Shown here: positions 1 through 5,835 of the stretch, in pieces
Layout: each line of letters begins with the position of its first letter
Numbering within the stretch: the first letter of the stretch is position 1
Origin: Candidatus Bipolaricaulota bacterium
GTDB taxonomy: Bacteria; Bipolaricaulota; Bipolaricaulia; RBG-16-55-9
Length of the DNA: 6,219 bases
Assembly (NCBI GenBank): GCA_018609825.1
Contig: JAHEOA010000142.1
Coordinates: 1-6,219 of the forward strand
Direction: 5' to 3'
Made by a program: the position numbers and the translations under genes
Notes under the pieces: generated by a model
Seen by the model: only the letters and a program-made list of their open reading frames with translations
What the model was told of the DNA's origin: nothing
Databases searched by the model: none

Positions 1-499
1 CGGCCTGATGGTCGCTGGCGTCGAGTTGGATCGCGTTGGCCCAGGTCTCGCCCTCGTAGGTCTTGGCCGAGAGGCGGAGCGTGAGGTTCTCAGCGTTGGG
101 AAGCCCCTTCACCGTGAGGGCGAAAGGCTTATCAACCTGGACCGTGCCTGGGTGCTCGAAGGTTAGCCCCTCAGCTTCGACGGATGCTGACTGCGGGCCG
201 AACGCGACGGAGTGGGTGCCGTAGTGAACGGTCAGCTCGACGCTCCTCGCCACCGTCTCTCCGGCCGGCACGGCGATCTCCTCGCGGGGGTCCTCGTCAA
301 AGTAGAGCGTGGCCGTCCCCTCGGCGCCGCCGTCGTTGGTGACGCTGACCTGCGCCGTCGCCGTCATGGGCGCGTCGCGACTTTGGGGCTCGACCTGGAG
401 GCTGAAGTCGGTCAACTCCGGCTCGTTGCTCAGCACCCCACAGCCAGCCAACAGAAGCGCGATCGTGATCAGTCCGATCAGCATGTAGACACGGAACAT
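1..499 (-). CDS. Partial lipoprotein with CARDB-like and BAAT N-terminal-like regions
   Basis: The 3' end lies outside the window; 166 codons are open with no stop. The N-terminus is a clear lipoprotein signal: a hydrophobic stretch at residues 5-17 ends in the lipobox LAGC at 17-20, so Cys20 should be lipidated after export. Residues about 28-100 resemble a CARDB-type beta-sandwich (VSVTNDGGAEGTATLYF, then AVPAGE). Residues about 115-166 (VDKPFALTVKGLPN, then ETWANAIQLDAS) resemble the N-terminal beta domain of acyl-CoA thioester hydrolase/BAAT proteins. If that reading is right, an alpha/beta-hydrolase domain should follow beyond the window edge. There is no Shine-Dalgarno sequence before the ATG; a good promoter sits directly upstream and suggests a leaderless transcript. 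It is 180 bp downstream of the cytochrome b gene on the same strand and has no obvious link to electron transfer. The lipoprotein call is firm; the domain assignments are by eye. Confidence 0.82.
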   Translation of the reverse strand, partial: MFRVYMLIGLITIALLLAGCGVLSNEPELTDFSLQVEPQSRDAPMTATAQVSVTNDGGAEGTATLYFDEDPREEIAVPAGETVARSVELTVHYGTHSVAFGPQSASVEAEGLTFEHPGTVQVDKPFALTVKGLPNAENLTLRLSAKTYEGETWANAIQLDASDHQA

Positions 500-507
500 C
501 GCTTGAG

Positions 508-535
508 ATTATCTCGATGTTCGCATCAATGACAA
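508..535 (-). promoter_or_regulatory. Sigma70-type promoter of the lipoprotein gene, probably leaderless
   Basis: Reading the minus strand, TTGTCA (530-535) and GATAAT (508-513) are separated by 16 bases; each hexamer matches the consensus at five of six positions. Only eight bases separate the -10 hexamer from the ATG at 497-499, so transcription should start at or within a base or two of the start codon. The lack of a Shine-Dalgarno sequence agrees with this. Confidence 0.6.
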
Positions 536-639
536 GCCAATAGCGACGAAGTGCGCCTCAGTGGCGCTCACGCGGTTGCGGGCAATCCACCGGCCATCGG
601 GGATTGTCGCCAGCTGCCGCAGCAGTGATAAGACAGCGT

Positions 640-660
640 GGCCTGTCCCATCTACAGGCC
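640..660 (-). terminator. Short hairpin after the cytochrome operon, weak terminator candidate
   Basis: GGCCTGT (640-646) and ACAGGCC (654-660) form a perfect 7-bp stem with a 7-base loop, 19 bases past the cytochrome b stop codon. No run of T follows on the minus strand, so intrinsic termination would be inefficient. It may instead protect the mRNA 3' end. Confidence 0.3.
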
Positions 661-679
661 CTCGAGCGGAGACGCCAAC

Positions 680-1462
680 TCAGCGATCGCTTGAGGAATC
701 GTCCTCGGCGTCGTCGTCGGGCGACGAGACGGGCTCGTAGGTGAAGCCGCTGATGATCGAGGAGATCGTCACCTTGCGGCGGATGAGCTCGTACCAGACG
801 ACGAGATAGACGTGCACGGCCGCAAAGAGCAGGATCAGCCAGGTCAGCACGCGGTGGATCCAGCGGGCCTGCTCGATGACGTTGGAGCCGAAGACGTCCC
901 CGATCCAGCCGAAGCCGAGGTTCCAGAAGCCGACGTACTGGCCGGAGCTGACCAGGAACAGCCCCGTCACGGCGATGGCGACGGCCATGGCGTAGAAGCC
1001 GGCGTAGGCGATGCCCTGCAGCGCGTTGTAGCCGTCGCCGTGCGGGTGCTCCCGGCGGATGAAGGTGTAGAAGAGCAGGCTTTCCCAGAAGTTCCGCCAT
1101 CGTTCGCGGCTGAGCGGGACCAGGTAGCGCCAACTGGCCACGCGGGGACCGACGAACGCCAGGACGATCCGAGCCAGCACACAGAGGATGATGACTAACG
1201 ACGCGAGGATGTGAATCTTGCGGTTGGCGTCGAGGAACGTCTCCGCTTGCGGGTTGACCGCGCCCAGCGGGAACGTGCGGCTCAACAGAAAACCCGTCCC
1301 CGCCAACACGAAGACGCAGCCGACGTTGATCCAGTGGATGGCCCGAATCGACGCCGGGAGGAACTCCTCGGCAACGTAGTAGGTCTCGTCTGTCGGTGTC
1401 GGCCCGTCCTCGGGCTGCTCGACCCGAATCGGCGTCGCTTTGCGCTGGAGGCCCCTCATCAT
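680..1462 (-). CDS. Diheme cytochrome b, HydC/HyaC-like quinol-reactive membrane subunit
   Basis: A 260-residue membrane protein of the Ni/Fe-hydrogenase/formate dehydrogenase b-type cytochrome family. Four helices are visible at about residues 41-61, 84-104, 150-171 and 203-224. Candidate heme b ligands are His43 in helix 1 (IHWIN), His84 at the start of helix 2, and His203 and His217 in helix 4. The 14-residue spacing of the last pair is the pattern known from HydC. The HPHGDGYN loop (139-146) before helix 3 is also typical. It should exchange electrons between (mena)quinone and a periplasmic partner, here the 11-heme protein encoded just upstream. Its start overlaps that gene's stop (ATGATGA), with GAGGAGG at 1467-1473. 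The second ATG (1457-1459) has better ribosome-site spacing (7 versus 4 bases), so the protein may lack its first residue. The C-terminal tail is strongly acidic. No hydrogenase or dehydrogenase gene accompanies it. Confidence 0.88.
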   Translation of the reverse strand: MMRGLQRKATPIRVEQPEDGPTPTDETYYVAEEFLPASIRAIHWINVGCVFVLAGTGFLLSRTFPLGAVNPQAETFLDANRKIHILASLVIILCVLARIVLAFVGPRVASWRYLVPLSRERWRNFWESLLFYTFIRREHPHGDGYNALQGIAYAGFYAMAVAIAVTGLFLVSSGQYVGFWNLGFGWIGDVFGSNVIEQARWIHRVLTWLILLFAAVHVYLVVWYELIRRKVTISSIISGFTYEPVSSPDDDAEDDSSSDR

Positions 1463-1473
1463 CCGGCCTCCTC
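1457..1473 (-). promoter_or_regulatory. Ribosome binding site and stop/start overlap coupling the two genes
   Basis: GAGGAGG (minus strand, 1467-1473) lies inside the last codons of the 11-heme gene, which encode its acidic tail. The TGA stop (1459-1461) is embedded in ATGATGA, so two in-frame ATG codons overlap the stop. This arrangement implies translational coupling and roughly equal production of the two subunits. Confidence 0.75.
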
Positions 1474-2736
1474 GTCGTCATCGTCGGTCGTTCCGTTGCC
1501 GTGTGGCGCGTCCGGGTCGACCGCCGCGGGCGCTTGGTCCGGCTCGGCGTTCGCTTCCTTGGCCCGGCGCCGCGGGCGGCCCCAGAGCGAGGACGCGGCC
1601 AGGTGCACGACCAGCCCGAGCGCGAGGATCCCGAAGGCCCAGCCGGCGTATTGGTCCACCTCGCTGAAGAGCAACAACGGTTCCGGCTCGTCCACGGGGT
1701 GCGGCGTCAGGCTGACGATGTCGGCCGAGGCGCGCGGGTGGCAGTTCCGGCACGTCGCGAGAATCTCCTCCTCGGGGTAGGCCGTGGCGGCGTCCGTGAT
1801 CGCCGGCGTGGCGTGCTCGCCGTGGCAGTCGGCACACGTCGCGACGTCCGGATACCCCATCTTGGCGATCTGGCCGTGATACGTCGTCAGGTAGGCGTCG
1901 TATTGCGCTTGGTGGCAGGTCCCACAGGCGTCCACGGCGGCCAAGTGGAACGTCGACGTCCGCGCGTCCGGAACGCCGTGCGTGCGGTGGCAGTCCGTGC
2001 ACAGCGGCGCGTTCGCGTTCCCTTGTTCGCGCCGCTCGGCGTGGACGCTCTCTTCGTAGTCATCGATGACGCCCTTGTGGCAGTCCCCACAGGTGGCCAT
2101 GACGTTGTCCGGATGGATCTTCGACTCGGGGTTGGAGGCGCCGTAGATCAAGTGACTGCCGTGGCAGTCGGTGCAGTCGGCGGCGAACAGCAGGCCGCTC
2201 TTCAACAGCCCCTGCCCGTGGACGCCGCTCATGTAGCTCTGAAAGGCGTCCGGCACAGGGATGTTGTGCTCGGCGGCCAACTGGGCGTCCGCGTGGCATT
2301 GCCCGCACGTCTGGGGCAGGTTGAACGGAAAGACGCGCGATTGCGGATTGTCGGCGCTCTTGATGTCGTGGGTGCCGTGGCAGTCCGAGCACACGGCCAT
2401 GCCGTGCTCGTCGTGGCGCAGCGCCTGGCCGTGGACGCTCTTCTGGTATTGTCGATTGGCATCGGCGTGGCACCGGTCGCAGCTCTGCGGATCGACCGGC
2501 TGCAGGTCGTTCGCATGGGGCAGCGGCGTCGCGTCGGTGTGGCAGAACGCGCAGGTCAGGCGGCTGTGGACGGAGTTCTCCAGCGTCGATCGGTCCACCG
2601 TGGGCGCGCCCGCCGACTCGGCGTTGTCCGGGCTGTGACAGGACATGCATTCGTCGTTTGCCCCGGCCCACCCGACGACCCCCAACGCCAGAATGCCGAT
2701 CGCGATCCCGAGTCCCAACGCGCATTGGCGTCGCAT
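1459..2736 (-). CDS. Membrane-anchored 11-heme c-type cytochrome
   Basis: A 425-residue exported cytochrome. Residues 1-26 are a signal peptide with a likely cleavage after AGA (24-26). Eleven CXXCH heme sites begin at residues 30, 62, 86, 116, 144, 188, 216, 246, 271, 301 and 329. They form five diheme modules (CXXCH, then an (S/T)xHG-type histidine, then CXXCHxxH) plus one final heme. A transmembrane helix follows at about 363-384, then a basic patch (RPRRRAK) and an acidic tail ending DDDDEEAG, so the heme domain should face outward and the tail the cytoplasm. The ATG at 2736 was chosen over a GTG at 2760 because AGGTGA lies five bases upstream of it and it gives a compact signal peptide. 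Together with the coupled cytochrome b this resembles the Cbc type of quinol-to-cytochrome oxidoreductase; in CbcL of Geobacter the two halves are fused. A role in extracellular or periplasmic electron transfer is inferred. Confidence 0.9.
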   Translation of the reverse strand: MRRQCALGLGIAIGILALGVVGWAGANDECMSCHSPDNAESAGAPTVDRSTLENSVHSRLTCAFCHTDATPLPHANDLQPVDPQSCDRCHADANRQYQKSVHGQALRHDEHGMAVCSDCHGTHDIKSADNPQSRVFPFNLPQTCGQCHADAQLAAEHNIPVPDAFQSYMSGVHGQGLLKSGLLFAADCTDCHGSHLIYGASNPESKIHPDNVMATCGDCHKGVIDDYEESVHAERREQGNANAPLCTDCHRTHGVPDARTSTFHLAAVDACGTCHQAQYDAYLTTYHGQIAKMGYPDVATCADCHGEHATPAITDAATAYPEEEILATCRNCHPRASADIVSLTPHPVDEPEPLLLFSEVDQYAGWAFGILALGLVVHLAASSLWGRPRRRAKEANAEPDQAPAAVDPDAPHGNGTTDDDDEEAG

Positions 2737-2741
2737 GCGCC

Positions 2742-2747
2742 TCACCT
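2742..2747 (-). promoter_or_regulatory. Shine-Dalgarno sequence fixing the start of the 11-heme gene
   Basis: AGGTGA on the minus strand, five bases before the ATG at 2734-2736. The alternative GTG at 2758-2760 is preceded by GGGCCTTAAGCT, with no ribosome site, so the downstream ATG is preferred. Confidence 0.6.
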
Positions 2748-2810
2748 GCCTTCCGCTCACAGCTTAAGGCCCGGGGTCCCGTTCGCCCATGATCCCTAAC
2801 GGCTCCAAAG

Positions 2811-2824
2811 CTGATCCGTATCAA
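2811..2824 (-). promoter_or_regulatory. FNR/Dnr-like operator upstream of the 11-heme cytochrome operon
   Basis: On the minus strand the site reads TTGAT-ACGG-ATCAG, nine of ten matches to the CRP/FNR-family consensus TTGAT-N4-ATCAA. Its centre is about 81 bp before the ATG. The AT-rich hexamer CTTAAG at 2763-2768 would be the -10 element if the site were at the class I position (-61.5), but that hexamer matches the consensus at only three of six positions. The operator is better supported than the promoter. Confidence 0.5.
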
Positions 2825-2947
2825 ACGCGCCGTGACCAAGCCAGAGACAGCGAGCATAGTCGCCTTGGCGTAGTCTCTCCTCTCCCAGGCCGTCGTGACC
2901 CCCCATGTTCTCGTCCATGGGTGAGATGATCTCGCTCAGTTCGGCTT

Positions 2948-2990
2948 ATGAGCACGATCATCGCTCGCGTCGCTCGGTGCCCGCCATACT
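2948..2990 (+). promoter_or_regulatory. Weak candidate promoter of the first triheme cytochrome gene
   Basis: An imperfect dyad ATGAG-CACG-ATCAT (2948-2961; seven of ten matches to the FNR-type consensus) lies 23 bases before CATACT (2985-2990; four of six matches to a -10 box). The spacing is within one base of a class II activator arrangement. A seven-of-ten dyad is expected by chance in this much DNA, so only the context favours it. Confidence 0.25.
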
Positions 2991-3026
2991 GTTTCAGACG
3001 TCAACATCGGAAATGGAGGAGATTGG

Positions 3027-3584
3027 ATGCTGCGCAAGACGCTCACCTGGAGCCTGGTGTTGGCCGTGCTCCTGGCCGTCGGCACCGGGATCGCCGTCTA
3101 CACGCAGGAGGAGAGCGTGCCGGCGATTCCGGGAGTGACCGCTCAGGACACCCATCCCAACGGCTGCGTGGACTGCCATCGCAAGGCCGGTGAAGATCGA
3201 GATTACCGCCTCTCCACAGCGATCGAGGAGTGGGCGACCGAGGGCGCCCCCGAGGAGCTGATCGAATGGTCCGAGGCCGCCTGGCCAGAGGCCTCATTGA
3301 GCGGGCAGCACCCCGGCGTCTCCGGATTCGTGGCGGGCCGGACCCTGCCGGACAGCTGCTACAACTGTCACGGCGAGGGCAGCGGCATGCCGCTCAAGCC
3401 GTTGCTGCACACGGTCCACTACGCCGGCGGCGGCGAGAACCACTTCGTCTCCGGCTACGACGGGCGCTGCCTCCAGTGCCACACGATGAACACGGACGTG
3501 GACTTCCCCTATCCGCCGACGGGCGACGTCGAGATGAAGTCGGGGCGAGAGCAGGCCGGCAGCGAAGCCAATGGGAGCGAGTGA
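3027..3584 (+). CDS. Triheme c-type cytochrome, first of a tandem pair
   Basis: A 185-residue exported protein with heme sites CVDCH (47-51), CYNCH (111-115) and CLQCH (148-152). The N-terminal hydrophobic segment (about 7-25) targets it for export. No good signal peptidase site is visible after it (GIAVYTQEE), so it may stay as a membrane anchor. Histidines 43, 95, 128, 131 and 139 are shared with the paralogue and are candidates for distal heme ligands. A strong ribosome site GGAGGAG (3015-3021) lies five bases before the ATG. By hand count it is about 70% identical, without gaps, to the downstream gene over the first 156 residues; the C-terminal tails differ. It lies divergent to the 11-heme/cytochrome b operon, whose quinol-derived electrons it may accept. 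The named family was not recognised. Confidence 0.88.
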   Translation: MLRKTLTWSLVLAVLLAVGTGIAVYTQEESVPAIPGVTAQDTHPNGCVDCHRKAGEDRDYRLSTAIEEWATEGAPEELIEWSEAAWPEASLSGQHPGVSGFVAGRTLPDSCYNCHGEGSGMPLKPLLHTVHYAGGGENHFVSGYDGRCLQCHTMNTDVDFPYPPTGDVEMKSGREQAGSEANGSE

Positions 3585-3690
3585 CGCCACGGGACGTCGA
3601 CCATGGACGAACGCATGCCCGCCGCCATCGACGGCGTCTCGAACCGTGAACCGTCCGGAGGTCGCAATGTGTGCCGCGTCAGGCAATGGA

Positions 3691-3704
3691 ATGATGATCA
3701 TCAT
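3691..3704 (+). promoter_or_regulatory. Perfect 14-bp palindrome, FNR-like operator of the second triheme gene
   Basis: ATGATGATCATCAT is a perfect palindrome that fits TTGAT-N4-ATCAA at eight of ten positions, the two mismatches being symmetrical. It lies 87 bases before the second triheme start codon. With GATAAT at 3749-3754 as -10 box the dyad centre falls near -61 to -64, roughly the class I activator position. No convincing -35 element is present, as expected for an activated promoter. Confidence 0.4.
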
Positions 3705-3748
3705 CCGGGGAAATGAGCGTGGTCATGGCCCCGGCGTTGCCAATAACT

Positions 3749-3754
3749 GATAAT
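3749..3754 (+). promoter_or_regulatory. Candidate -10 element of the second triheme gene
   Basis: GATAAT matches TATAAT at five of six positions in an AT-rich stretch 37 bases before the ATG. It implies a leader of about 30 bases that carries the ribosome site. No good -35 hexamer is found 16-18 bases upstream. Confidence 0.35.
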
Positions 3755-3791
3755 CCGATCATGAACTCATCTAAGAAAGGAGGATCCTGAC

Positions 3792-4358
3792 ATGTTGAAG
3801 AGAGGATTAGCGCTGAGCTTGGTGCTGGCGCTCGTGCTGGCGGTCGGCACGGGCATCGCCGTCTACACGCAGGAGGAAGAGGTGCCCGCGATTCCGGGCA
3901 TCACCTCCGAGGACGGCCATCCCAACGGCTGTGTCGACTGTCACCGGGTGGCCGGCGAGAATCGAGACTATCGCATGTCCACGGCCGTCGAAGAGTGGGC
4001 CACCGAGGGGGCGCCTGAAGAGGTCATGGAGATCGCCGAAGCCTCGTGGCCGGGCGTGGAACTGACCGGCAAGCACCCGGACGTGGCGCAGTTCGTCCAG
4101 GACCAACCGATGCCGGATTCCTGTCTGACCTGCCACGGCGAGCAGGGCAGCATGCCGCTGGCTGAAGCCTTGCACACTTACCACTTCGCCGGCGGCGGCG
4201 AGAACCACTTCGTCAGCAGTTACGACGGCCGTTGTCTCCAATGCCACACGATGAACGCCGACACGGCCAACCCGCCCACGGGCGCCATGGGCATCAAGTC
4301 CGGGACCGAGGAAGTGCCCGAAGAGGGTGGCGAAAACGGTGGAGGCGAGGGCGAGTAA
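3792..4358 (+). CDS. Triheme c-type cytochrome, second of a tandem pair
   Basis: A 188-residue paralogue of the preceding gene. Its three heme sites (CVDCH, CLTCH and CLQCH at 47-51, 111-115 and 148-152) are at identical positions. An N-terminal hydrophobic export segment or anchor (about 8-25) is present. The most conserved blocks are the surroundings of heme 1 (HPNGCVDCHR), EEWATEGAPEE, and the region before heme 3 (AGGGENHFVS then YDGRCLQCHTMN). The tail is Glu/Gly-rich and ends GENGGGEGE. The ribosome site AAAGGAGGAT (3776-3785) is near-ideal. The 207-bp gap from its paralogue carries its own palindrome and -10-like box, so it can probably be expressed separately. A strong intrinsic terminator follows. 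Role: probable periplasmic or membrane-tethered electron carrier; no specific partner can be proved. Confidence 0.88.
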   Translation: MLKRGLALSLVLALVLAVGTGIAVYTQEEEVPAIPGITSEDGHPNGCVDCHRVAGENRDYRMSTAVEEWATEGAPEEVMEIAEASWPGVELTGKHPDVAQFVQDQPMPDSCLTCHGEQGSMPLAEALHTYHFAGGGENHFVSSYDGRCLQCHTMNADTANPPTGAMGIKSGTEEVPEEGGENGGGEGE

Positions 4359-4390
4359 CGCGCTTCACCAGCTCACACCCAACGTTCTGT

Positions 4391-4435
4391 GCGCGAGCCG
4401 GGCGGTGATAGCCACCGCTCGGCTCGTGCTTTTTT
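4391..4435 (+). terminator. Strong intrinsic terminator of the triheme genes
   Basis: A 17-bp stem (4391-4407 with 4413-4429, including two G-T wobbles) closes a five-base loop ATAGC and is followed at once by six T (4430-4435). It lies 32 bases past the second triheme stop and isolates mobA from read-through. Confidence 0.93.
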
Positions 4436-4516
4436 GATGCCTGCCCAGACTCCTGACGAACCCATTCTCATCGAGCTTTGATACGGGCTGCGTAGCGCTC
4501 ACCCCCAAGCACGCCC

Positions 4517-4522
4517 TATAAT
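4517..4522 (+). promoter_or_regulatory. Candidate -10 element of mobA
   Basis: A perfect TATAAT in otherwise GC-rich DNA, downstream of the terminator and 70 bases before the mobA ATG. The -35 region at 16-18 bases spacing is poor (AGCGCT), so either an activator or another promoter may be used. A TTTGATACGG decamer at 4477-4486 lies upstream. Confidence 0.4.
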
Positions 4523-4592
4523 CAGCCGCTGACGCCGGCGAACGGCTCCCACAACGGCACCTCGGCCATCGCTGAGCGTCCGTCGATCCATC

Positions 4593-5231
4593 ATGGAAGA
4601 ATCTCCGACCGTCACGGCGCTCGTGCTCGCGGGCGGATCATCTCGTCGTATGGGCACGGACAAGCGAGCGCTCTCGCTCGGCGACGAGTCCTTCCTCAAC
4701 CGAGCCGTCGCCACGGCCCGGTCCGTCACCGACGACGTGTGGCTCTTGGTCAGCGCCTACCGAGAATACCGTCGTCTCGAAGGGCCGTTGGCCGACGACG
4801 TCAATGCGGCCGTCGATCGGATTCCGAACGCCGGGCCCATGAGCGCGCTCGCGGGCGTGCTGCCCCATCTAGGCACCGAGCTGGCGCTCTTGATGGCGGT
4901 CGACTACCCGCTGCTTACGCCCGAGTTTCTGCGTGGACTGCTCGCGCACTACGACGCGTGCAACCCGCGTCCCCGCGTCCTGGTGCCCCAGTCCGAGGGC
5001 CAATGGCACGTGACGTGCGCGCTCTATGCCACGTCGCTGGGGGGCCCGCTCGTGCGAGAGGTGGACCGGGGCGAGCGATCGCTGTGGCGCTGGCTGGCCG
5101 CGATGCCATCCGGCCATGTGGAGGTCGTCGACGCCGAGGCCAGGGAAGCAAGCGAGGGGGCCGACGTGCTCACCAACGTCAACACCCCGGCCGACTACCA
5201 ACGGCTCCTGCAGCGACCCCCGACCGACTGA
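4593..5231 (+). CDS. mobA: Molybdenum cofactor guanylyltransferase MobA
   Basis: A 212-residue cytoplasmic enzyme that joins GTP to molybdopterin-bound molybdenum cofactor to give the guanine dinucleotide form (MGD), which is required by DMSO-reductase-family enzymes. Diagnostic motifs are the nucleotide-binding LVLAGGSSRRMGTDK (10-24), NAGPMSAL (79-86), the metal-binding AVDYPLL with Asp104 (102-108) and NVNTPADY (195-202). The length is normal for the family. The ATG is preferred because it places the GTP loop ten residues from the N-terminus and no other ATG, GTG or TTG lies in frame before the upstream stop (4530-4532). No Shine-Dalgarno sequence is visible. It forms its own unit between the triheme terminator and a convergent tetraheme gene. 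Its presence among cytochromes suggests that the organism respires with a bis-MGD molybdoenzyme, but none is encoded in this window. Confidence 0.92.
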   Translation: MEESPTVTALVLAGGSSRRMGTDKRALSLGDESFLNRAVATARSVTDDVWLLVSAYREYRRLEGPLADDVNAAVDRIPNAGPMSALAGVLPHLGTELALLMAVDYPLLTPEFLRGLLAHYDACNPRPRVLVPQSEGQWHVTCALYATSLGGPLVREVDRGERSLWRWLAAMPSGHVEVVDAEAREASEGADVLTNVNTPADYQRLLQRPPTD

Positions 5232-5286
5232 CTGACGTCGCTCGGTTATCCCGGCCCGCACCGGAACCGAGGAACCGTCTTGATGG

Positions 5287-5337
5287 GGAAGCTGGCGCAG
5301 GGCGCACCTGGTTGAGATCTCGCGTCAGGAAGCTGGC
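5287..5337 (+). repeat. Ten-base direct repeat downstream of mobA
   Basis: GGAAGCTGGC occurs at 5287-5296 and again at 5328-5337, with a degenerate third form GGAAAGCGGC at 5342-5351. The stretch 5232-5353 is otherwise empty. No function is evident; it could be a degraded element or chance. Confidence 0.3.
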
Positions 5338-5353
5338 AATCGGAAAGCGGCAA

Positions 5354-5397
5354 GCCCACGCGCCTCGCGAATCTCATGCTGGCTGAGGCGCGTGGGC
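5354..5397. terminator. Hairpin between convergent mobA and tetraheme genes
   Basis: GCCCACGCGCCTC (5354-5366) and GAGGCGCGTGGGC (5385-5397) form a perfect 13-bp stem around an 18-base loop. It lies 43 bases past the tetraheme stop on the minus strand and 122 bases past mobA. Neither side has a clear T run, so it may act with Rho or as a 3'-end stabiliser serving both strands. Confidence 0.5.
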
Positions 5398-5440
5398 CAT
5401 CGGTTCGTCGCGCGTCCACACTCTCCGTGCGCGGACGTGG

Positions 5441-5830
5441 TCATTGCTCCACCGGGTGACAGGAGGCGCAGAAGCTCGCCGGCTCGTCACCGTCAAAGGG
5501 GACTTCGCCCGTCACGTGGCACGTGGCGCAGTACTGGCCCCCCTGCTGCGATTCAGAAATGCCGTGCGTCGCGTTCTTTCCGTTGTGTTGCAAGCGGTGG
5601 CACGCCGAGCAGTCGCTGGTGGTCCAGTCGGGGTTGATCTGGTGCGGCGCCGCGGGCGGCTGAGCAACCACCGGCTGGTTCTCGTTGAACTGGATGTGCA
5701 AGTTGGCGTGGCATGAGAGGCAGAAGGAGACCTGCTCCTGCGGCGGCGCGTCTTGCGCGAGCGCCACGAGCGCCACGCCACCCAGCAGTAGCAGGGCGAT
5801 GGCGGCTGGGGCGATCAGCTGTCGGGTCAT
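5441..5830 (-). CDS. Small tetraheme c-type cytochrome
   Basis: A 129-residue secreted protein. The signal peptide ends in ALA (23-25) before QDAPP, leaving a mature domain of about 104 residues. Four heme sites are CLSCH (37-41), CSACH (74-78), CATCH (101-105) and CASCH (121-125), the last only four residues from the C-terminus. His45, His63, His82 and His89 are candidate distal ligands. Its size and heme count resemble small soluble tetraheme carriers of the cytochrome c3/STC type, though the assignment to a family is by size and motifs only. The ATG at 5830 is chosen over a GTG at 5839 because that GTG lies inside the ribosome site AAGGAGGTGA (5836-5845), five bases before the ATG. It is transcribed alone, convergent to mobA, with a well-formed activator-type promoter upstream. 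It probably shuttles electrons in the periplasm. Confidence 0.9.
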   Translation of the reverse strand: MTRQLIAPAAIALLLLGGVALVALAQDAPPQEQVSFCLSCHANLHIQFNENQPVVAQPPAAPHQINPDWTTSDCSACHRLQHNGKNATHGISESQQGGQYCATCHVTGEVPFDGDEPASFCASCHPVEQ

Positions 5831-5835
5831 CTTTG

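Noticed and set aside
558..1481. A 307-codon minus-strand frame overlapping the cytochrome b gene
   Set aside because: The product is Arg/Pro-rich and shows no family features; the other frame has four helices and conserved histidines.
2758..2760. GTG start for the 11-heme cytochrome (adds eight residues)
   Set aside because: It has no ribosome site, whereas AGGTGA precedes the ATG at 2736.
1396..2799. A 467-codon open frame on the plus strand, antisense to the 11-heme cytochrome
   Set aside because: Its product is Val/Arg/Gly-rich with no motif, while the opposite strand has 11 CXXCH sites, a signal peptide and a membrane helix. It is a by-product of GC-rich codon use.
2902..2921. Inverted repeat CCCATG / CATGGG in the divergent region
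   Set aside because: Only six bp with an eight-base gap; easily chance and not placed against a promoter.
3641..3654. Tandem GAACCGT repeat between the triheme genes
   Set aside because: Two 7-bp copies only, with no link to a promoter or ribosome site.
3585..3791. A remnant gene or terminator between the two triheme genes
   Set aside because: No frame with heme motifs and no stem followed by T residues; only the palindrome and -10-like box stand out.
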